In this document: positions 33,720 to 44,885 of the stretch, piece by piece
Position numbering within the stretch: position 1 is the first letter of the stretch
How the letters are laid out: every line of letters begins with the position of its first letter
Assembly (NCBI GenBank): GCA_033032175.1
Contig: CM065323.1
Span: 3,720,001-3,784,000, forward strand
Origin: Saturnia japonica
Lineage: Eukaryota > Arthropoda > Insecta > Lepidoptera > Saturniidae
Direction of reading: 5' to 3'
DNA: 64,000 nt
Translations under genes and position numbers: made by a program
Notes under the pieces: model-generated
Told to the model about the DNA's origin: nothing
Database searches by the model: none
Seen by the model: the letters and a program-made list of their open reading frames with translations, nothing else

Positions 33720-34590
33720 CCTAACAAAAAACTCGTTCCCAATATATATTGTATTAAATCAAACAAAACAATTTCAAATAAACAGTCGATGTTTTTCCAT
33801 TGACATTGGATTCTTCGCTTTAGTTGGATAGCGAATTGCTTTTGGGTTCAATCACAAAGGCCTTCGTCAATATGAAGAATTCCAATACGAAGTAAATCGA
33901 GAATAACTATAGTTCAATAGAATATTTGGTATGTCTTTGAAAATACCGATGTGTATAACTTTGTATTTACAAATAAAAATGCCGATAAATTCTCAACGGA
34001 TAGTTTTATAATGTTAAAACAGTTATGGGTACATACCCACTAAATATAAATTCATTTCTCAAATCACTTACGTTTAAATATACTTTAAAACGGTATTTAA
34101 ACGTAAAACTATCTATTGAAAATTTATTACCATTATAATTTGTAAATAGATACATAGTAATAATCTATTAAATTAAATGTAAAAAAAAATGTGTACAGTT
34201 CACAAGCGGTAAACCTTCGCAAAACATAAAAATATCTTATTTAAAATCTCTTTCCACTTCGTCACAACACTAGACAAATTCGACGACGATCTAGTAGTGA
34301 AATTCAGTACTTGCATTATCCGTGTATGCATTATACATTATACGTAATGCATTTATTCACAGTTACTCAAATAACACAGGTAATATTACTTCTGCCAAAC
34401 TATACCTTCATGTATCTGTATGCAACTGTATCTTCATGTATCTTAGATAATATCGGTATGATTGTTAAACTATGATATGTATTGACATTTAAAATTATTT
34501 TAGTTGGGTATTATCAAAGCTTAAACGGGTCAAATACCGTATAGTGATTTTGAGGTGAGGTGAGATTTTTATTAATAGTTGCTGTTTTTC
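33720..34590. other. No gene recognised
   Basis: AT-rich; imperfect 'cttcatgtatct' duplications at 34408-34443. Nothing coding. Confidence 0.4.
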
Positions 34591-34594
34591 ATAC

Positions 34595-34700
34595 ACGAAG
34601 TATACTACGTGGACGAAATCGCGGGGGCTCAGCTAGTGATATAATATAGAATAAAAATTTTCATCGAATATGCATAAGTAATTCAATTTCCAAACAGATT
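34595..34700 (-). repeat. Head of the 'ctagctgagccc' repeat family
   Basis: 'ctacgtggacgaaatcgcgg' followed by 'gggctcagctagtg' is the reverse complement of the family head seen at 35030. Confidence 0.5.
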
Positions 34701-35029
34701 AAACAGTTAAGTGTGAATTATAAAAAATTACGTCCCATGATTTTACTCAACTTAGTTAAATAAAAGCTTTAAAAAAATCCACTCATAAAACATCTGCGCG
34801 TCCTCTCTAAACCACAACCACATTTAAATGTGGTCGTTGTTCTCCCCGATCCCTTAGTATTACTCCTTGGAACAGACACCTTTTTTTAATTCTACCCTAT
34901 TATTCTAACATTTACGTCAACATAATAATACGTTAATTTTACTCACAATGTACATTTTAATAATTTATGAACAAATTGGATGTAATAAAAGAGTATATAT
35001 AATTTACGATATGTTAATTTTTATTACTA

Positions 35030-35110
35030 CACTAGCTGTGCCCGCTGCTTCGTTCGCATGGTCTACAAAAGAACGAATAATGCTTATAAAATCGTATTTT
35101 CTGAAATATT
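35030..35110 (+). repeat. Head of the 'ctagctgtgcccgc' repeat family
   Basis: 'cactagctgtgcccgctgct' with 'tcgttcgcatggtctac' matches 53862 and 22486. Broken off after about 80 bp. Confidence 0.5.
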
Positions 35111-35129
35111 TTTTAATTAGGACAAAATT

Positions 35130-35365
35130 CTTCTTTTTTGTTGTACACTCCTGGCGGAGTGGTCGTGGTGATGGATCGTCTAATAGATGATGCTGCTTTT
35201 GCGAGACTTCTCCATCTTCCTCTATTCGTGGCACGTACTGCGCGTGGGAGCTCTTCGTAGATGATTTAATGAGGTCTGTCCATCTTTTGGGTGATTGGCT
35301 GCGAGAACGTTGGCCTTCTACTCTTCCATGAACCATTAATCGATCCATTATGGATGATAATTATG
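35130..35365 (-). pseudogene. 3' end of a non-LTR retrotransposon (ORF2 tail and A tail)
   Basis: The minus strand encodes HGRVEGQRSRSQSPKRWTDL and, further on, DDPSPRPLRQECTTKKK, ending in an A-rich run at about 35130. The pattern 'GRVEG-R-RGRSP-RW-D' with a 'DP-P' end is the C-terminal tail of a common insect LINE. Catalytic domains are absent. Confidence 0.6.
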
Positions 35366-35379
35366 TCCAAGTACCAATC

Positions 35380-37080
35380 TAAAGAGTAAAACAAAAAATT
35401 AAAAAAAAAATCTTTCTAGTAGTTTTTGCGTGATGTCCGCACAACGGCAAACCTCAATTATTTTATTTATACAATAGATAAATGTGCCAACTAAATCGAA
35501 ACATTTTTTTTTGTAATAAAAAAGCAGTCATGTGGACTGCCGACAGAAGTGAAAACTTAAAACTATAATATTTTTTCTTAAACTTCAAAATATGATAGAA
35601 TGAATAATAATAATAATTGCTCTCTGAGGATATAACGCTGGCTAAGGATGTTTTGCAGAAGGCATCTGCCACTCAATCTGCGACCACCTAAGCCGGTAAA
35701 CCCAGAGTGCGCATGAAATGGAGAGATGAAATTAACCTATTCATTGTGCGCACATATTTTTACATTACCAAACTTGACACAAACTTGATAAGACCATGTA
35801 CTGCAAGAAGCTTCACGAACAGTTCACCATAAAATATTCAGAACTAGAAGTTTCCGCACAAAGAATTGCTGACCAAAGACGAGTAATAATCAGACGAGTA
35901 ATAATCTATCTGATGAAGCTATTAGGAACTGAAAATGTGAGTTCTTGGAGGATGAATATATAATCGAAAATGGACTCCACTTGGCCTAGGTCCGTGGTTT
36001 TCATAATTACCGAAACTCTTATAGTTTTGAGAAAAAGGAAGAATCGAAAATAATAATAATAGAAGTAACTATTATTAATAGAATTAAGAAAATAGAAATA
36101 TGATTTGAAATAAGAAATACTAACTTTGTAAAATATAATTGTGTAACATATGAAAATATTTTTTAATAATCTTTATCACGTCACGTGACCATGTCGATGA
36201 CGACTTACAAGAATTTACTCCTTTATAAGTTTTCACATCAATAAATATTTTATCTTTATACTCTAAAGATTCTTATTAATCAATCATAACACTATAATTA
36301 AAATGTGATTTAATTCTTGTTTTTTTCTTCTTTTAAATTGAAAACTGGTAATTAGAAATTAGTAATAGTAATTAGAACAGCTGTGAAACGCGACGAAACG
36401 AAAAAACTAACTAAAAAGTGACAAAACACATACATCTATAGAATTTAGCCTGCGAGAGAATAAGATAGAATACATCAAACAGTGTTTTCTTTTTTCTCGG
36501 TCTCCTCTTTGTACGCGAGTGTGTACCTGCGTATTACGAAGCCTTGGAAAAAGGTATTATGGGCAAGGTGTTATGGAAAGGGTATTAAGGACCAGCATGG
36601 TGTATTGTTCACGTGTAGCTTTTATGTGAATATTTTTATGTTTTCCGAAGGTTTTACTTTTGCCACGTGTGTTTGTTTTTTTATATTGTTTATAGGTTGA
36701 GCGTTATGGTCACAATCCACTAACGAACTTTTTCAATAACCTTTCTCTCCGTATTTTCAGTTACTAAAGATAGATAAATATAACCTTTGTCCTTACTTAT
36801 TCTCAATAAACTATCAATGGATAGTTTTCCTATCTACATAATATATATCCATATCTTATAGCTTGAATACATAAGTGGGAAGCCGATATTTATCTTAAGT
36901 TAAAGATAGTACTTATTACAAGTATTTACTAATCGAGGATAGTAAACTCAGATAAATTATTGAAAAAGGCCGTAAGTGATGATGTGGCCCAAGATAGCCA
37001 CACAAAGGCTAATGAGGGATTGGCTGTCAAGTAAAGCTATTGGAAGAGACCTATATGAGCATACAGACAGATATTAATTA
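35380..37080. other. No gene recognised
   Basis: AT-rich. The piece 36425-36700 shares 'acatacatctatagaattta' and 'cctgcgagagaa' with 31323-31365, so it is another dispersed repeat fragment. No conserved coding frame. Confidence 0.4.
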
Positions 37081-37084
37081 AACT

Positions 37085-37260
37085 TAAGGGTGGTAGATAA
37101 CCAGGCGATCATTAAAAAGTACCTTACTAATGATCCTATGGTTAACCACAATGATTTTCTTCACCGAAAGAAAGGTCGCGCTCATTGCAAGAATTCAAAC
37201 TCAAATCGATCGATGTGATATCCGTACAAGCAACCACTCAGCCATCATTGCTTAAATATT
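37085..37260 (-). repeat. tRNA-like SINE remnant
   Basis: On the minus strand 'gcaatgatggctgagtggtt' resembles an A box and 'tttgagtttgaattcttgc' a B box, about 50 bp apart. The left part ('taaccaggcgatcat') would be the SINE body. No cloverleaf of good quality. Confidence 0.35.
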
Positions 37261-37599
37261 GATGTCTAATGTTGCTTTTAATCGTACCTATGTTTACATT
37301 AAAAAAAAAATTATAAATAATATTACATCAATTTTATTGTCTATTAAATTATACAACATAATGAAATTTTTTTAAAATTTCGAATTTATTAAAGGTTTTG
37401 TTCGACGCGATAATAAACAAAAGAGGGGTAAGTTTCAAAGGGTAATCAATTTTAAAACTCTAAAACGTTCAGAGAAGGATTGAAAAAGTGATTGATTTAC
37501 TCGAGAAGCCAAACAAAACAGTTTTGGCGAAGTTATCCAATAAAGAAGTTGATAATGTCACACTTTATCCCGGATTGTATCCTTTTTTTTTTTTTTCAT

Positions 37600-37745
37600 G
37601 CATACATCTTTGATTTTGAACCGATTTAGATGATTTTCTTTTTCGTTGGAAGGGGATACCTCAAAGATGGTCCCATTTTAACACCAGGGAACTCCTTAAA
37701 ATCGTTGAAGTCGGTTTTATTTTCAGGTAAGAATTGTTTTTGTAT
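37600..37745 (+). repeat. Copy of the 'aaccgatttgatgatt' dispersed repeat
   Basis: 'tgaaccgatttagatgattt', 'tcgttggaaggggatacctc', 'gatggtcccattttaa', then 'atcgttgaagtcggtttta'. Confidence 0.65.
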
Positions 37746-38094
37746 TTAGCTACATTTTGTTGTATTTCAAGGGTGCCAGTTTGACAAGTTTTTGCAATGA
37801 ATTGAGCTAGTTTTGCACGACTGATTATCGATCTTATCTATATACATTAAAAAGAATGGTACCACTGTAATACCGCATCTTAACTAAAATCCTAAAGTTA
37901 AAAATCTGTTGCACAATACTTGCCTCGTATGTCAGAGAGTCGATGGCATTATCAAGTTCTGATTGAGTGTTTCCGCTTCAAGTCAACGAGACAGGACAGG
38001 ATTTAATAGTGCCTTTAGTTGGAAACTTGGAACAAACTAGACGTTGAAATATATAATAAGATATTAGGGGATACGTTCACTGATGAGGCGACAA

Positions 38095-38290
38095 GTCTGT
38101 TTAATATTATTACATATTAACCGAGTTTCGCGGTTTCTGTTCGCTCTGTAAGGTGGTAGCGTAAAGGTCCTTCCACATAAAGCGGATTGTCTAACGCAAA
38201 TTTTTCAAATCTGATTGGTAGTTCCAAAAATTTGCGCGTTGAAACAAACAAACTTTTGTACTGTATAATTTTAGTATAGATATGATAGAT
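38095..38290 (+). repeat. Dispersed repeat tail
   Basis: Ends in 'gcgcgttgaaacaaacaaac' and 'ttagtatagatatgatagat', the common family tail. Head not defined. Confidence 0.45.
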
Positions 38291-38502
38291 ATGAATATTA
38301 TTTATGCTACGATGCTAGGGCATCAGGATTAATATGCGCGAATTGCATAAAATCTCCTAAAACTTAAGTATAACAAAAAGTTCCAGCTTATAAATTTGAC
38401 AACTGCATTTGAATACCTCTACAGTTTTTTATGTTTAACGTATCACTTAATATCATGATTGGATATAAGAAGCTACTCTATTGTAATATTATTTAAGTTT
38501 AT

Positions 38503-38790
38503 ATAAGCTGTGCCCCTTGGTTTTACCAGTATCAACTTTATTCGAGCAATTCTCAAACGCTCCTTCGTCAATACACTCGTCTAGCCTATCGTTGATCTAA
38601 CTTTCAATGCCTACGTACAGCTTGCCAGATCGCTTGACGTTTATTATGCCTGCTCCGGCCCTTAGGATAACAGCGTAAAGTTAAATAGCGTATAACCTTT
38701 CTCCATAAAAAGGCTATAAAGTGCAAAAAAAGTTTTACAAATCTGAACGGTAGGTCCGGAGATTAGCGCGTTCAATACAAATCAATTATA
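38503..38790 (+). repeat. Nearly complete short copy of the 'agctgtgcccc' family
   Basis: Head 'taagctgtgccccttggttt', tail 'ggagattagcgcgttcaata'. About 285 bp. Same head and tail arrangement as 1187-3461 with a different middle. Confidence 0.6.
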
Positions 38791-38814
38791 ACAAAAAAGA
38801 AAACCAGCTTAAAT

Positions 38815-38965
38815 AATTTTCGAGAGTTCCCTGCTGTATCTTCAAAGTTGTTAGTCCAATACCAATGCAATGAAATTACCATTAAGATACCCTTTATCAA
38901 ACAAAAAAGGAATCATTCAAATCGGTTGATAAACAAAAAGATAAGGCCTCTGTCTTTTTTTGAAG
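38815..38965 (-). repeat. Inverted copy of the 'aaccgatttgatgatt' repeat
   Basis: 'cgagagttccctgctgtatc', 'aaggaatcattcaaatcggt' and 'ttttttgaagtcgg' read as the reverse complement of the family. With the plus-strand copy at 39305 it forms an inverted pair. Confidence 0.65.
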
Positions 38966-39049
38966 TCGGAAAAAAAGAACAATATCTTTAACTTTTATAA
39001 TGATAGTATAGATATGATTTATAAAACTAATTTCGTCATGTTCTAGGTC

Positions 39050-39300
39050 AAGCTATCTCCGAGTTTATATGGTTCTAACCGGGATCACAGCCACGGCTTC
39101 CGTGAATTCAATTAGCCCCGGACCACGGAGGCGGTTTGGTTGTGCAGGCAAACCCTAATTAGACCGTTCTTCAAAATTACTTCGACCAAACTCGATTTCA
39201 GGCTGCGAACTCTACGGCTTCATTTAAATGTAAATTTCCAGACCAAGAAATTCAATGGGATCATAAAATTTAACAGAGTTCAGGACTTCAATAAAAGGAG
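39050..39300. other. Unassigned higher-GC patch
   Basis: 39050-39200 is richer in GC than its surroundings and holds a small hairpin ('cacggcttccgtg' at 39092-39104). No frame has a recognisable domain. It may be a unique regulatory sequence or an unknown repeat. Confidence 0.3.
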
Positions 39301-39304
39301 GATC

Positions 39305-39455
39305 AGCCATAACTTCTTGAACCGATTTAGATGGTTCTTTTTTTTCGTTGGAAGGGGAATACCTCAACTTTTGGCTTCGGAGATACACAAGAAAACTCGA
39401 AACTTCAAGTTAATTTTCTTTTTGTTCAAAGTTGTGTTGTGTTTAATGCAATAGT
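39305..39455 (+). repeat. Copy of the 'aaccgatttgatgatt' dispersed repeat
   Basis: 'cttgaaccgatttagatggt', 'tcgttggaaggggaatacct', 'ggagatacacaagaaaactc', 'tttttgttcaaagttg'. Confidence 0.65.
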
Positions 39456-40209
39456 AATGAAACAGGTAATTTGGATAGGACATGGTAATTGTGTCTTACT
39501 GGATATCGATCACAATAGATAAGGTGTGCAACCGCCTTAGTTATACATTTAGACTTGTCGCGTTCCGGGATCAGCCGGCGCAGTGTATATATAGTAAATA
39601 GCTTAAATGGCTTCACTTACGTGGACTACAGATTGCCATCGAGAATACTTATTGTGGGTGTTCCTTAGAAGATAGACATACACACGCTGTCATCTTTGTA
39701 CGTCTTTTTAATGTCCACAATCGTGAGTACATTAATTTGATATATCTCTTATGGTTTACTCAGCGTAAGCAATTTAAGCACCCATATTAATTCAACATGA
39801 CCAGTTTTTTTAATTTGTGTAGTACTCTAACTCTTTTTCTAAAATAAAATTTTTAAGTTACCCCTTTCAACATCAGCTATCAGCCAGTGAAAATCTCGCC
39901 ACAATTGATCCAACCGTTTCGGAGATTACCAAGAACAAACAAACAGACAGACAAAAATTTTAAAAATGGGTTTTTTTTTTATTTTCATTGTATATACTTT
40001 CAATATGTATTTAATAAAAAGCTGTTTACAAACAGACACTTCAATTTAATCAATTGTATGTATAGATCAAGCGGGTGGTACGTATCTGTAGCCAACTAAG
40101 TTGCAACCACCGTGCACATAATGTTAAACCACTTCTGTGCATCCACTAAAATAATATAATTATTACATAGCTGCATACATTATTTGAACAGTAAATAAGT
40201 AACACACCT

Positions 40210-40305
40210 GATAAAGTTTCTTGCTGAGTTTTCTTTATGACTGGGATATTTCCGAACGGGTAGTAGTATTTTGACGTTCATAGATGCCTTTTTAGGGAAT
40301 TGAAT
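40210..40305 (+). pseudogene. Non-LTR 3' fragment related to 25715-26065, inverted
   Basis: 'gactgggatatttccgaacg', 'ggtagtagtattttgacgtt', then 'catagatgcc' match the reverse complement of 25715-25795. Very short. Confidence 0.45.
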
Positions 40306-40373
40306 TGTCAGTGACTCTCTTTTAGTTTGTTACGTTTTGTGATCAACCAGTGTATATTAAGCTGCCGAGACAT

Positions 40374-40445
40374 TTGCAGGCTTGTCCAAGTTCGGTGTAG
40401 GCTAACAGTGTAGTCAGATCTAAAAGAAAAAACTTGCAGGCTTGT
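40374..40445 (+). mobile_element. 48-bp Jockey-type insertion with 12-bp target duplication
   Basis: The insert 40386-40433 has the family 3' end ('aggctaacagtgtagtcaga', then 'tctaaaagaaaaaa') plus a small internal deletion. It is flanked by exact copies of 'ttgcaggcttgt' at 40374-40385 and 40434-40445. This shows target-primed reverse transcription that stopped after a few dozen bases. Confidence 0.85.
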
Positions 40446-40847
40446 ATGCCAGCGGCCGCCGGCCGTGAATTGCCGATCTCTTGGTGGTCGCAGTTGTCTT
40501 TACTATCAAGTACCATCATTATGCCATATAAGTAACAGAAGGCAATATATGCTTTGCTATTGAAAGATTTGCAGACCAGCGTGACAAAAACAATTAATTG
40601 ACATTCAATTCATAGTGATTACTATAACCTCTCCAATTTCTGTTCCCATCTCTGGGATGGGATTACATTGTACTTTGATACAATATTGTTTTATGGAATT
40701 TTTTTTTTTATTTGAAGTAACATCTGAATATACATCATAGCACGACGCTGTTTTACAATCATATACTTTTTGTGACTTGAAAATCTGGTCTATATTTATA
40801 CCAATAAATTTAAGTTTTCAAAGCAGACAAATCTTATTTTTATAATA

Positions 40848-41172
40848 ACTAGCGATCGTCCTAAGGTCGAAATTCGAACAGTGACTTTTTGATCATAGAG
40901 TATTTTCAGTTTGAAATTTGGAGTATGAACTTTTCATTGAGTGACGATGTCAATATTTTGGGGGTCTAAGTTCAATGGCACTGGTCAGGTTAGGATTCGC
41001 AGTATTAATTTATTTAATTTAATATATTAGTAACTAATATTATAGATAAATTTTAGTTTTCTGCACTCCTTCTCCATATAAACTTTAACCATGCCAAATC
41101 CCACAGTCTTCCGTGCACGTAATGCGCTTAAAAAGGGGTAAAAAGCTTTTGCTTCACGCATTAATATATAGA
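40848..41172 (+). repeat. Dispersed repeat copy B, inverted partner of 18950-19312
   Basis: See 18950-19312; here in the orientation with 'actagcgatcgtcctaaggt' first and 'gcttcacgcattaatata' last. Confidence 0.75.
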
Positions 41173-41269
41173 TAACCCATATGAAGAGAGTATTTACAGT
41201 CATTGTTAATTTCACAGACTAAAATGAAGCTAAAGGTTAAATTTTGTATAAAATATGAGGAAAGTAGTC

Positions 41270-41490
41270 TTCATTTTAATCGACTTTAACAAAAGACGGT
41301 TACTCATTTCGAACTTCTTTGTTTATATGAACCGAATTTGATGAATCTTTCTTTATTGGATAGGGAATAATACCTCAAGGGAGATCATTTTAAATTCATT
41401 GGCATTGGACCTTCAAGTTCAAAGATACACAAGGGAACTCTGCAAAATCAATGAAGTTGTGTTTTATTGTTTTTGTTATATGATAACAAA
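41270..41490 (+). repeat. Copy of the 'aaccgatttgatgatt' dispersed repeat
   Basis: 'tcgactttaacaaaagacgg', 'gaaccgaatttgatgaatct', 'acctcaagggagatcatttt', 'aagatacacaagggaactct'. One of the more complete copies. Confidence 0.65.
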
Positions 41491-42060
41491 TAAAAATGAA
41501 ATGATGTCTTTCATAAACATTTATTAATATAATTTATCATTTTCCATATTCCAATAATAGTAATAATACATTTATCATATTCCACGATCAGGAACATACA
41601 ATATAAGAAGCTACGAATAGAGGAAATCTACTAGGCTGCAATACTATATACCTCCTGTTAGGAGTTGTGTAATCGCCTATAATAATTTAACATAATAATA
41701 TTATGTATTGACATTAAATAGATAGTTTTAAAATTCTAGTATACCAGTCGCAAATACGAGTGGTTTTGATATTATAGTAAAGGCTTATTATAGCTTCTTT
41801 CACCAAGTTTTCTTTAATTTCTCTTATGACTAGAACATTTATTTTTAATATTATATTTAAGTTTTTTTTTTCTATTTTGTAATATTTGCTACAATCCTAT
41901 TGACATAAGTTTACCATCAATTTTTAGCAACTACTTTTTATTCATCTACATTTTAATTTAATTAACTCTACATACATACATTGTGATAGAATAGTGGAAC
42001 TGCTTTCCGGGATGGGTCCTCAAGTTAAGACTGAATTGGGAAACGAAATATAATTCGGGA
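41491..42060. other. No gene recognised
   Basis: AT-rich. It lies downstream of the peptide gene and may be its 3' flank. Confidence 0.4.
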
Positions 42061-42469
42061 CTCGTCACCAGTAGCAGTTCACTGTGTCTGATGCAGCGAG
42101 CACAATGTCAAGGCGTACGGATTGGGCAATAAGGCTGGGTGATTGCCCAACCGCGTATGCGGACGCTCGACGAATCAGAGAAAGAAATATTAAAAATGAT
42201 TAACAGAAAAAATAATAAAGATTTTCATTCTAAATTTTGTATAATTTATAAAATGTCCAAAAATATTATCGAACTAAAATCTAGGTCCCTGTTTTCAATT
42301 CGAATGTCTCTAATACTAAAAGAATGTAAGGTATTGAAATGAAACGTTGGAATTCAAAAACGCAACGGGTCCGTTTGATGATGCGAAAGTTGTGGCGTCC
42401 GATGGAGCGGCGGTCAAGTCGGCTGGTTTGAGCTGGTCGCCGCTTCACTGGAGCTGAAGTGGGTGATAT

Positions 42470-43615
42470 CTAGCCCCACTTCTGGAAGAGGCCCATGCGC
42501 TGGCAGCGGCAATTGGAGCCCCAAAGGTTACACCTGCAGGATGAGGAGTGGCAGCAGTCGCCCGGCCGGTGGTCGCAGTTACCGCCGCGCCGGATACAGG
42601 CTCGTCTGAAAACGTAGATCAGCGACGTACGTCTGAAACCACATCATCGAATTCTAACCTAAGTTTGAGTTCATGCTAGGAATAGATACGTGCAGAAGAT
42701 ACGTGCATCACACGGGATTCCCTATATTAATTTTTTTTTAAGGAAGGCAATTTTTTTGCACTCGAACGTGCTTAAGTCTTCGTCGTAACAGAAAAGTAAT
42801 CGCTTCTAGTGACTTCTTTGATCCATCACGTCTGTAAGAGGTATTCAAGAACTCAAATTGCTATTAGTCTAAACACATTTAAAAGTTACATATATTATGA
42901 CTTACTTCCCAACATCCTGAAGGAGTTGCAAATCTGCCGGATCTTCTCCGTAATCAGGCAAATTCACTTCCACATCGTCGTCTCCTGTTAAAAATGGAAG
43001 TGTTCAATCAATCGAATTCCATGTTTATTTAATATGTTTATCTTTCTCAATGAACTGCTTTAATATGATTTTCTTGCCATTTTTATAGATGCCGCTTTTT
43101 GTTCAATTTATTTAGCTTCATAAAGTAATTTACATTTGTATAAGTTTATAGGTATAATGAAAAAAAAAACTCTTGCCAAAAATTTCCTGTAATGTTACAT
43201 GTGTTCGGATTTGAATTAACATTTTTACTTTGGACGATTTTTAAATTGATTTTTTTGCTCAGCAGTATCAATCATGAAAAAGTGCCAAATATAAAATTAA
43301 ATATAGATCAGACTCAAGACAAATTTGTAAGTATATCCAAACCAAACGTATTTTAAAATTTTAGAAGAAACTAATAGATTTTATGTAAACGTTTCTTATT
43401 TACTTGAATAAACTACATTTGATCAATATTCTCGTTGGTGTGCGAAGCAAATAAATAACATTGTTTAATGTAATATCTTTAAAAGGATTTCAATTAATTA
43501 CCAGGATCAATGTAGGAGGCATGTACCCACTCGGCGGCGAGCAGCACAGCCGCGAACGCCAGCAGAAAAGCGCCGGCGCGCGGCATTCTGCTCACACACC
43601 TTTACCGCTTCTTAA
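42470..43615 (-). CDS. Agatoxin-like peptide precursor (secreted cystine-knot neuropeptide), three coding exons
   Basis: Coding exons are 43586-43502, 42984-42906 and 42605-42470 (stop TAG 42472-42470), 300 nt or 99 residues. Donors (GTAATT at 43501, GTAAGT at 42905) and acceptors (TTTAACAG, GTTTTCAG) are canonical, and phases 1 and 2 keep the frame. A further acceptor (TTGTTGACAG) at 43616 shows a 5' UTR intron; the ATG is the first in that exon. Residues 1-23 are a signal peptide, cut likely after VHA. An acidic propeptide follows, then Lys-Arg at about 55-56. The mature part has eight cysteines spaced C-x6-C-x6-CC-x4-C-x-C-x6-C-x-C and ends in Gly before the stop, a C-terminal amidation signal. 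The motifs CNLWGSNCRCQRMGL and FQKW mark the insect agatoxin-like peptides, which are made in the neuroendocrine system and are related to spider U8-agatoxin. The receptor is not established. I see no break; all eight cysteines are present. The exons are GC-rich against AT-rich introns. Confidence 0.9.
43502..43615 (-). other. Exon with 5' UTR acceptor, start codon and signal peptide
   Basis: The exon opens after a pyrimidine-rich GATTTCTTTTTGTTGACAG on the minus strand, has 29 nt of leader, then 85 coding nt. The TSS and any first non-coding exon must lie to the right of 43616; I could not place them. Confidence 0.75.
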
Positions 43616-44109
43616 CTGTCAACAAAAAGAAATCCTGGATTTAAATTAGTTTAATTTATAGTAATAACTTCGAGAGGTTTATCACAATGACTCGCTACGC
43701 CTTTTCGTAATACAGGATCATCAGTTATTATTGTACCTATATTCACTCACGAAGTCGTCTCGTTTGCCAAAAACAAATTGTTTGTTTGCTACTGCGCAAC
43801 GGCCAGTGGGGTGTCCTAAACTGCACTTCAAAGATATTGTGAGAAGAAGAGCAGAAAGGTGAAAAGAAGTTAAAGTTAAAACCTAACAAAAATATCAATG
43901 TGCAAAGAAATCAAAAATGCTTGTAACCTAAACCTGATTTCACCAAATTTTTATTAAAGTTTCTTTAACAATTACAAAATTCTTGTTCCATTTCTATACT
44001 GAATATCCCGATCAGTCTTTATGTTACCAATACGCTATGCCTCTGGAACGCTCCAAAAATTCAGTTTACCTTTTTTTTTACACTGTACTTGATAGTCAGC
44101 ACAGTAAAA

Positions 44110-44300
44110 TCCAACAATATCGGCGACTACCGAGGGTTCTAGAATCCATCGCCAGCCGTTGCTGTCATGTAAGCCTGCTCAAATGTCTCTTCAATTAAAG
44201 GATCTCATGATATAGCAAGGAGGGAACACACTGACCTGGAGTCAAGTCCACATCTTCACAGTATGGCAAAGTTATGACATAGAGAAGTATGCTGGGTGCG
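44110..44300 (-). pseudogene. C-terminal fragment of a non-LTR ORF2, copy of 31640-31925
   Basis: Shares 'agcctgctcaaatgtctctt', 'cttcacagtatggcaaag', 'agagaagtatgctgggtgcg' and 'gacgc' with the first copy, with deletions. No catalytic part. Confidence 0.6.
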
Positions 44301-44429
44301 GACGCTATTTGAATAATCATTTTAGATTCTAAAAGACCATAACGTGGCTTTCGCTGTCTCACTTGAGGAAAGGTTTGAACTATAGTGACTATTGCACGAA
44401 TATAATTTCCTAGGAATCGACGTTATTTT

Positions 44430-44610
44430 TTTAACCCACTTAACTTACGATTAATCATAATTTCTTTTGTTTATGAATCTATTTCATTCGAAAAGGGTTA
44501 AGGGTTGTTCCATTTTAATTTCATTGGCATTGGCACTTCGAATTCGAAGATACACAACGAAACTCCGGGACAACATTAAAGTTGGATTTCTTTTTTGTTA
44601 AAAATTGTCT
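44430..44610 (+). repeat. Copy of the 'aaccgatttgatgatt' dispersed repeat
   Basis: Begins 'ttttttaacccacttaactt', then 'attcgaaaagggttaaggg', 'gttccattttaatttcattg', 'gatacacaacgaaactccgg', 'aaattgtcttgttaa'. It directly follows an ORF2 remnant here, as the copy at 32040 does, so the repeat may be the 3' part of that LINE family. Confidence 0.65.
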
Positions 44611-44634
44611 TGTTAATAATAATGTATTTACTAC

Positions 44635-44680
44635 CAGTTGTGCCCGGTGGTCTCATCCTTGTTAAATTTTGATTCCACAT
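44635..44680 (+). repeat. Head of the 'agctgtgccc' repeat family
   Basis: 'taccagttgtgcccggtggt' with 'ctcatccttg'. Fragment only. Confidence 0.4.
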
Positions 44681-44696
44681 GCATGTTTTATACATA

Positions 44697-44885
44697 AATA
44701 TCTGGGCGACCGAGCTGTGCTCGATGTTCTATAAACAAAAAAAGAAAAACACCTATCTAGGTAAATTTGAAAGTAAAACATTAACTTAACTGCAAAGTTC
44801 CATCGAAATCGTTGGAGCCATTTCCGAGAAACCAATTACGTATATATATATACAAGAATTTCTCATTTAATATAATAAGATATAC
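44697..44885 (+). repeat. Complete copy of the 'gggcgaccgagctgtgctcg' repeat
   Basis: Head 'aaatatctgggcgaccgagc', tail 'tttccgagaaaccaattacg' and 'atatatatatacaagaattt'. The inverted copy is at 26805-26955. Confidence 0.65.

Noticed and set aside
35004..35348. Independent 114-codon gene
   Set aside because: The sequence is the C-terminal tail and A-rich end of a LINE; the last third comes from the antisense of a repeat head.
42738..42831. Alternative third exon of the peptide gene after a 74-nt intron
   Set aside because: An acceptor and a 32-codon frame exist, but the encoded tail matches nothing. The exon at 42470-42605 gives the full cystine-knot motif with a canonical acceptor.
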